Below are positions 56,818-64,000 of a stretch of 64,000 nt of DNA, piece after piece. The DNA comes from Rhizopus arrhizus. Lineage: Eukaryota > Mucoromycota > Mucoromycetes > Mucorales > Rhizopodaceae. A model generated the notes under the pieces. It was not told the DNA's origin, searched no databases, and saw only the letters and a list, made by a program, of their open reading frames with translations. Where the stretch lies: contig JAKZZE010000006.1 in the NCBI GenBank assembly GCA_024220505.1, positions 1,798,001 through 1,862,000 on the forward strand. The letters run 5' to 3'. Every line of letters starts with the position of its first letter. The stretch's first letter is position 1. The translations under genes and the position numbers were made by a program.

Positions 56818-58604
56818 ATGCAAGCTGTTACATCCACAACAAACACTGAAAATAAATGGAAATTTGCTCAATGTTTTGGAGACAAAGGTGATTCAGACGA
56901 TATTACAGAGGGTAAAAGAAAAAAAAAAAAAGAAAAAAAAAGCTTTTATGTACATAACTTGTTTTTGTTTTATTATAGCGGATATTATCTCTGCAGTAGA
57001 ATTCGACCATACAGGAGATTATCTTGCAACAGGTGATAAAGGTGGTAGAGTTGTCTTATTTGAACGCAATGAAAATGTAAGCTTGATTGTATAACTAATA
57101 AGACAAACTATATATTAAATCACGACATTTAGAAAAAAGGCTGTGAATATCGTTTTCATACAGAATTTCAGTCTCATGAACCAGAATTTGATTATTTGAA
57201 AAGCTTGGAAATTGAAGAAAAAATTAACCAAATCAAATGGTGTAAAAGACAGAACTCTGCTCATTTTTTACTTTCTACTAATGGTAACTAAAAGCTTACT
57301 TGAATATAAACCAAAATACTAACAACAAACTGCAAGATAAAACAATTAAGCTTTGGAAAGTATATGAAAGAAGTCTTAAAATGGTGAGTCAGTCAACAAT
57401 GACATCAGGAAAGGATACAGTAAAGCCAATATTCAATCTACCTAAAATGAGTTATCAAGATACGATTGTTGCTGCCATTCCTAGACGAATCTATGCAAAC
57501 GGTAACCGTAACGGAGTACGAAAATCGCATGATTATTGATTTTTATATATTTTATAGCTCATGCGTATCATATTAATTCAATCTCTGTTAATTCGGATAA
57601 TGAAACTTATATCTCTGCTGATGATTTGAGAATTAACTTGTGGAACTTGAATATTTCAGATCAAAGCTTTAGTAAAAGATGAAAACAAGAGTAAAACAAA
57701 AGGAATTGAATTAACAGAATGTATTAGATATTGTGGATATTAAACCTGCTAATATGGAGGAGTTAACTGAAGTCATCACCTCTGCCGAATTTCATCCTCA
57801 ACATTGTAATTTGTTCATATACAGTAGCAGTAAAGGAACCATTAAATTGGCTGATATGAGAGAATCTGCTTTATGTGATCAAAATGCAAAAGGTAGCAAG
57901 TCATAGAATTACTTTGTACACAAGAATTTAACAACTACTTTATAGTTTTCGAAGAAGCAGAGGATCCTTCGAATAGATCCTTTTTTTCTGAAATCATATC
58001 CTCTATATCAGATACCAAATTCAGTCAAGATGGAAGATATATTTTATCTCGAGATTATTTATCGCTTAAGGTTTGGGATATTAATATGGAGAAGAAGCCC
58101 TTACGAACAATCAACATTCACGATAATCTAAGGACAAAATTATGTGATTTGTATGAAAATGATTGTATATTTGACAAATTTGAATGTTCATTTAGTGGTG
58201 ATGGAAAGTAAAGTGATATAAAATAAATATATAAAACATATACTAATGGATTGATAGAAATTTGATGACGGGATCTTATAGCAATAATGTTCACATCTGT
58301 GACAGTACGAACGAACGTGAAGTTGTATTACAAGCTGATAAGAGCGTTTTTAAATCCAAGAAGGCGGGATCTACAAAGAATGGAAATAACCGTACGATTA
58401 TAGGCTCTGTTAGAGGAAACAATCGTCGAGATGAAAATGAATACATGGACTATAATAAGAAAATATTGCACGCTTCTTATCATCCAAGGGAAAATACGAT
58501 TGCTGTTGCTGCTACAAACAACCTCTTTATTTTCACGTAAATATACTTTTAATTGTTTGTGTATGTCATTAACTTTTTATTATATTTTACATAGTGAACA
58601 ATAA
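56818..58604 (+). CDS. CDC55: PP2A regulatory subunit B55 (WD40)
   Basis: Regulatory B subunit of protein phosphatase 2A, a seven-bladed WD40 propeller that selects substrates in mitosis and morphogenesis. About eight exons. Family blocks: [136 protein letters not shown] and [20 protein letters not shown]. The last intron splits the Thr of FIFT, giving the end FIFTEQ with the stop at 58602-58604. An intron near 57674-57720 (GTAAAAGA...AACAG) removes an apparent stop. Confidence 0.92.
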
Positions 58605-58692
58605 ATTTACCTGAACATTTTATTTGCATACAATTAAAAGAAGAAACAAGCTACAGTCGAAATAATAAGAGAATGAAAAAGGGAATATATAT

Positions 58693-61550
58693 TTATATGT
58701 GAACACTATTCGCATTAGGCGACATGGCTTGATATTTCTTGAACAGTGGCTTGTTGCTTTCATCTATTTCATCTGCTTGATGAGAATATTTTCGATTTAT
58801 GAAGGGTACAGGTGTTTGATAGCCGTACCCCATACCAGGTTGGCCATACACTGGTCTAACATGAGACATGTAAGGATTAAGTGACGGTTGTTGCTGAGGA
58901 ACCATTTGAGGAGAAGCAGCAGGGAATCCTGGGATCATACCCATAAGATTCATTGGGTTAGCCATTGGATTCATAAAGGGCATCATTTGCATTCCATAGC
59001 CATTTGCATACAGCATCATCTACAATATGAAATTAGTTTAAATAATAAGGAGGAAGCGCCAATTAATATATCTACCTGATGCTTCATGGCTTGTTGCTGT
59101 CTTTGCTCTAATATTCTTCTTTCTTTTTCTCTTTCAAATCGATCTTGGTTATGTTGATTCACTCTTTCAGCTACTCTAAATCCATTTCCTTCCTTCTTAT
59201 CCTTCTCTCGTTGAGAGATCACAGCCACCAGTCCACCCTGTGGAGCTCCTTCCTTCTTTGTTGATACCTGAATCAGAGGTTGACCAGTTGCTTTTGCGTA
59301 TTCCACTTGTTCTTTAGCACTCAGTTGTTCACCAAGATACATGTCCAAAAGGCTATTTTGAGGAGCAAAATGATCACCCAAAGAAGGAATCATGGGACCA
59401 TCCACATCAGAATCATATGAATCATCGTCGTAAGGATGCTTTGACTTGCTTACTTCATCCTCTTGTTCTTCAGCATTATTCCATTCTGAGTCCCATTGCT
59501 GGCTATTGCGGTGGTAACGGTGCCCCTGATGATTGCTGTGAGTACTAGAAGCAGTGGACCTCGATTCAGATGACGAGGGCCTGTCAAACGAGAGCTTGGC
59601 TGGTAGTGAGTATTTTCGTTGATGAGGGTCCAAAGGTAAGTCTAGAAACTTTCCAAAGTCTGTTGTTAGACTAAAGTCACCAAACATGGAGGAGGGTTGC
59701 TTATTTGAAGGAGCATCATTCAGTGAGGATTGCTGATGCGGACTGGAAGCACTTGTAGCGTTGATAGGCATAGACAGTTTACGAGCATGTTTTTTTGGCA
59801 CTGCATATTCCTCATCACTAGGTGTTGAGATTGAAGAAGTGACAGAGCTGGATGCATGAACAACTGCAGCAGCTACAGCAGCAGCAGTCACATCCTTGGG
59901 CACGTCAAACCCGTTACCAAAGTCAAAATCAGGAATAAGACTATCTGCCAAAGAAGCAACACTGGGTGTAATGATGGTTGAATTTGCTCTACTTGTTTTT
60001 CTTCCAATAGGTTCATCATCACTATCTTGCTCTTCATCTTCGTCATCTTCCTTGTATTGCTCATCTTCATCATCTTCTTGATCACTTTCATCACTTGAGT
60101 CAGCTACATGTCTTGCAAATTTAAAAGGCAAATTAGTAGGCGTATCATCGCTGTCGATAGCAACAATATTGTCAGAAGAAGACCATTCTTGCTGAGGTTG
60201 CTGATGGCTATCGGCTGTCATGACTGTGATTAAGGGTAAACTGTTTGCTCTTTGTCCATTTGGCCTTAAAGAAGACGGCTCAAAGGAATGATCCTTTTTA
60301 ATGATATCCAAAAACAATGCCTCAACTTCTGCATTAGAAGCTGGTGAGGTATCTATTTTATCTACTACTTGATCTACTTCTATAAATAACTTTTGTATAC
60401 CACTGGATTGTATGATTGGTTCACCAAAGTTAAGAGACGATGGATTAAAGGAATCCTTGAGCAAACAGGTAGGTCTTCCATAAAGTTTAAAGGTATCATA
60501 TATACTGAATAGCCATTGAACTGTCAATTGGCACTCGTTTGCCATAAACCAGCAAGTAGCGGCCTCTTCACCTTTTAATTTGCAATCCATTCGGATCATG
60601 GAACCATTTTCAATCAACTGAGCTGATTCAGGATAAATAGCATGAACACGAGTAATATCAGACAAGGTCAAAAGAGGTGTCTTTGATTTCTTTGTTTCAT
60701 ATAACATAATAGTCTTTTGTGTTGCTTTGGTCTTTTTGTTATCAGGTAAAACGACCCAGTACTTTTGCCATAAAGTTGTACCAGGTAGTCTGACTTGCAA
60801 GTAAGAAGAATGAATGTTCTTTCTGACTTCGACCTCTTTACTGATTAATAGCTTATGTGTAAATAATTGATGCAATCTCTGTTTTTCAAAGCATGAAAGC
60901 CGGATAGCACTGACCCATCGGATCATGGTGGCATGGTCTGATGTCTCAAAGGTTAAATCTGATCTTTTGGAATTATTGGTGATTGTAAATGTATGCTTTG
61001 TCTTTTTATTGCTGTTGGTCTCCTTATTGCCATAAACAGTTGTTGTATCCAGAATCTGTACATAACTTGGCATCACACAGCTTCCAGTTGCCTCTGTGTC
61101 CCACAAGATTAGAGTAGAACCGCTTAATTCAACAAACATTTTTGTCCTTGTCTTCTTTTCATCTGAACTGTATCGCATCAAATATCCTTCAATATACACT
61201 TTTTGAGTAAAAGCTTCGAATAAACGGATAAAAGAGAGAATATTTGTGTGATGGGATAATCCTACGTCATTTGTATCATCCATAGACATGAGAGGTGATG
61301 AAGTAGAGCAAGTAGGAGTTGAGGCCTTTACAAATCTTGAAGGTCGTATACTTGTCGCCCTTGGTTGAGTGTTCCTGACTGAGATAGGCTTCAAAGGTAC
61401 CTTGAGTGCTGATTCGGATAATGAAGCTTGAGCCAGTTTTCCGGGATGTCGGGATGGTACAGGTAAGAGCTGTGCGTTATTGCTGGCTTCCTGATTAGCA
61501 ACATCGCCTGGGGAAGACGCGCGGCGAAGGAAAGGGTTTTGTCTAGGCAT
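58693..61550 (-). CDS. Tandem-PH protein, Skg3/Caf120-like, 933 aa
   Basis: Two exons (61550-59076 and 59019-58693; the intron at 59020-59075 joins MKHQ to MMLYANGYG). The N-terminus is Arg/Ser-rich. A first PH-type domain starts EAFTQKVYIEGYLMRYSSDE with FVELSGSTLILWDTE, followed by a second PH-like part (SYLQVRLPGTTLWQKYWVVL...WLFSIYDTFKLYGRP). This pair is the arrangement in yeast Caf120 and Skg3 (Ccr4-Not-associated and bud-neck proteins). After it come acidic stretches (ESDQEDDEDEQYKEDDEDE), Ser-rich linkers, a coiled coil rich in Arg/Glu/Gln (EREKERRILEQRQQQAM) and a Met/Pro/Gly/Gln-rich end. Role inferred from family. Confidence 0.75.
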
Positions 61551-63795
61551 CTAGTTTTTATTATTTTTCAATGTATGTCTTTATTACCTTATAAAAGAAA
61601 GAGCATTACCTTATTAAGTTTATTACAATTTAAAGAAAATAATTAAAGGAGACAAATGACAAAAAAAAAAAAGCAAAACAAGCAAAAAGAAAAGAGAAAA
61701 AAAAATAGATTGGAGCTGATTTCACGTTTGTACTCATATATTTATATATCTGGACTATCAATAAAAGTGCATAAAAATCAAGGGGCAAAGAATAGATAGG
61801 GGATACTAAAGAGAGAGAGAGAGAAAAGGGAGAGGAATAATAATCTTTTTTTTATCTAAAAAGAAAAGGGGAATCCATTTTTCTCATCCCTCCTACTCAA
61901 AAGCGAACTCCTCCCTCTCTATATTTTTTGTTACATGTCCCTTCGCTTCTATTTATGGCGGTTGTATATCTAACTCGTGAATTTACCTTGCTAGTTTTTT
62001 ACTATATGAATTCTGGTTCTCTTTCTAGTAGAAAGAAGGGAGGACTTTGATTCTTGTAAGTTTATTCTGCTTTTATAATTGAATGTTTACAGAAGGATGA
62101 ATTGACACATGGAAAACAGTCTCCCGTAGACTATGCTGTTTATACCTTTCCAGTTACAATCTTCCTTTACTTTTCTTTTTTCTTCCCTTTACTTCTCCGA
62201 CCCCAAATCTCCTGAAATAATTATTTGTTTTAAATTAGAAGCAGATATAAATAAAGTCTTGCTGGTACTTTCTCCTTCTATTAAAATAGTGAATTATTTA
62301 TAAACATCTACGCGTGATTTTTTGGACAAAGAAAGAAGAGTAGCCACTCTTATTTCTGCGTTTGTGTGTTGTGTAAAGAACGTGGGTCATACTCTTGAAC
62401 CCTATTTAATAGGAGCAATACATCAGTTTATATAACTAGATTGAACAGATTCTCTACGGGCATTACTTGTATTTATTCAAGGCATTGTTTTATAGCTATG
62501 TTTATAATTGAATTGAGCTAAATTCACTAATTTCTCGGCATAGAATCTTAATTGTGTTTATGAGAAAGTAAATTTATTTAATAATAAACATTCAAATGTA
62601 AACGAGGGGAAGAGGGAAGCTGTGAGAATAACCTGAAGATAACACATAAAAAGAAACAATCACAACAATCTTTTTTCTTTTTTTAATTCATCTAGACGCT
62701 TTAATTAGTATCTCGATTTCAAAAGTTAAATTATACACGATTTCACAGAAAAAAAGACGCTATAAATCTTGATAATAAACAGGAATGATATTAGCCAAAA
62801 AGAGTATATTAAACGAGTCTCCTTTGAACTTTATAGGGAACATGTCTCATGTAAAATAAAAAAAAAGCAGAGCTTGTGTTGTCAAACAGAGTGAATAAAG
62901 ATATTCATGATTTGGCGAGCAGTGCTCTGTTCATTTTTGTTTACTTTGTATTATGCAAACCGGCGTAGAAAGGGCGTTATCGACTTATCCTGAACAGGGT
63001 GCTAAACTTTATTTTCAATGCCTACAGGCGCGCTCTCTCTCTTTGTCTAAGGAGCTGAAAGTGTATTTTTATTAAGTATCTCAATATATTTACATGGCTT
63101 TCTTTGTTCTTTCATAAAAACATGAATGAAGAGCATGTACACTATAAAAACCCTTTAAACATGGACACAGTCATTTGATTCCTGGTGATAGTAATTGCAA
63201 ACTGTACTAATGAAATATTGAAGATCATATTTCAATGGCAATTTATGTAGCTTAAAGCAGATCATCTGTGGTGTAGCAGAATTGATAATCTAGACATTAC
63301 AGCATGGCATCTTTATAAATGTTCCGTTAGAGTTTTAAAGATGTAACACAATAAGATTCTGCAGGAATATATGCATAATGATTACATTATATGAACGCTT
63401 GTCATTGGTAGATCTCAGATACTATCCAACTTTATACGCAATGCTCCCCTTTCATTTAAAATTTGTGGTATATACTTGATATTGTTATTAAATGTTCTGT
63501 TTTTGGACTTTAGTACAAATATACATCAGGCCATTTAATTTGCATAATAATTTTCGAATGCATTTAATAGTATATTGTATATTTATGTCTTGTAGTAAAA
63601 CAAAAAATCTGAAAATGCCAAAAATAGTATTGAGCAAGTAAATCACTTATTCTAAACAAACAATTCATGTTTAAATAATGGAGTATTGTGTAACCATAAC
63701 ATACAGCAGGGCTATATGCCTAGCTTCATAAATCAAAATAAGTAATGACGTACTTAAATACCATACTCATTCATTAGTATATTATATTTTCTTTT

Positions 63796-63835
<40 letters not shown>

Positions 63836-64000
63836 ATCAACAATAAAAAAAATTAGGCAGAAATAGAATATTTATCAAACAATACATATTCATCCATCAA
63901 GTCAGGACCTACAGTATTTAGTTGTTCTGATAGCAGTTGCGATTTTGTTCCAAGCTTAATAAACCCTAGGATTCAATAAAGAGTGCATGAATTGAAACGT
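61551..64000. other. Gene-free right end
   Basis: About 2.4 kb with no gene I can support. It holds (GA)n near 61810-61826, C/T-rich tracts near 61880-61930 and A37 at 63797-63833. A short frame at 62953-63075 (MQTGVERALSTYPEQGAK, 40 aa) lies in a less AT-rich patch but has no known relative. Confidence 0.45.
63797..63833. repeat. A37 homopolymer
   Basis: Thirty-seven A in a row on the plus strand in gene-free DNA. Confidence 0.9.

Noticed and set aside
57660..57720. Premature stop in the PP2A B gene after NISDQSF
   Set aside because: A short intron (GTAAAAGA...AACAG) removes it and the next exon continues with the conserved [14 protein letters not shown] block.
1..64000. tRNA genes, 5S rRNA, CRISPR arrays or a biosynthetic gene cluster
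   Set aside because: Reading by eye I found no tRNA A/B-box pairs with a cloverleaf, no 5S sequence, no regularly spaced direct repeats and no clustering of secondary-metabolite genes. A covariance-model scan would settle the RNA part.

Overview
This is a eukaryotic nuclear window, most likely from an early-diverging fungus of the Mucoromycota and probably Mucorales-like. The evidence is AT-rich DNA with very long A/T runs, many short GT-AG introns of about 50-80 bp, and fungal gene families: a Bem2-type RasGEF/RhoGAP scaffold, a Skt5/Chs4 Sel1-repeat protein with a CaaX box, Iml2/TTC39, and a Skg3/Caf120-type PH protein. It also has a WRKY-type zinc finger, which in fungi I know only from early-diverging lineages. 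The species cannot be named from the sequence. Genes lie on both strands as independent transcription units with no operon logic. Layout, left part: QCR7 (partial at the left edge, minus), dynein light intermediate chain (minus), an AIG1/FAR-17a-type membrane hydrolase (minus), a 57-aa single-span protein (plus), then a decayed non-LTR retrotransposon (about 5.9-9.0 kb) whose 3' piece and 5' piece lie in opposite orientations. Next come NDUFV2 (complex I, plus), a SWIRM-domain protein with two in-frame TGA codons (minus), a giant Bem2-like gene (minus, 12.0-18.7 kb), a PRPP-synthetase family member of the Prs1/PRPSAP type (minus) and SKT5/CHS4 (plus). Layout, middle: a gene-poor stretch (23.2-27.5 kb), an S1-repeat protein matching only the S1 part of Rrp5 (plus), a structured and GC-richer block ending in ten T that may be a Pol III RNA (30.8-31.0 kb), the WRKY-type factor (plus, 32.6-33.7 kb), and another gene-poor stretch up to RPL13 (plus). 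Then come a proline-rich repeat protein of unknown function (minus), a DMT/SLC35F-like transporter (minus), a mucin-like single-pass membrane protein (plus) and RPL15 (minus). Layout, right part: a mariner-type transposase relic (44.6-45.1 kb, minus) with further AT-rich debris, RPL17 (plus), IML2/TTC39 (plus), VMA9 (minus), a second mariner-type relic (about 55.8-56.3 kb, plus), the PP2A B55 subunit CDC55 (plus) and a 933-aa tandem-PH protein (minus). The last 2.4 kb are gene-free as far as I can see. Functional themes are basic housekeeping (three ribosomal proteins, complex I and III subunits, V-ATPase, PP2A, dynein, ribosome biogenesis) together with cell-wall and polarity genes (Bem2, Skt5, mucin-like protein). 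The items most worth following up are the divergent fungal WRKY factor, the candidate structured RNA at 30.84-31.02 kb, the Rrp5 relative without its TPR half, and an ATCCATC motif upstream of all three ribosomal protein genes.
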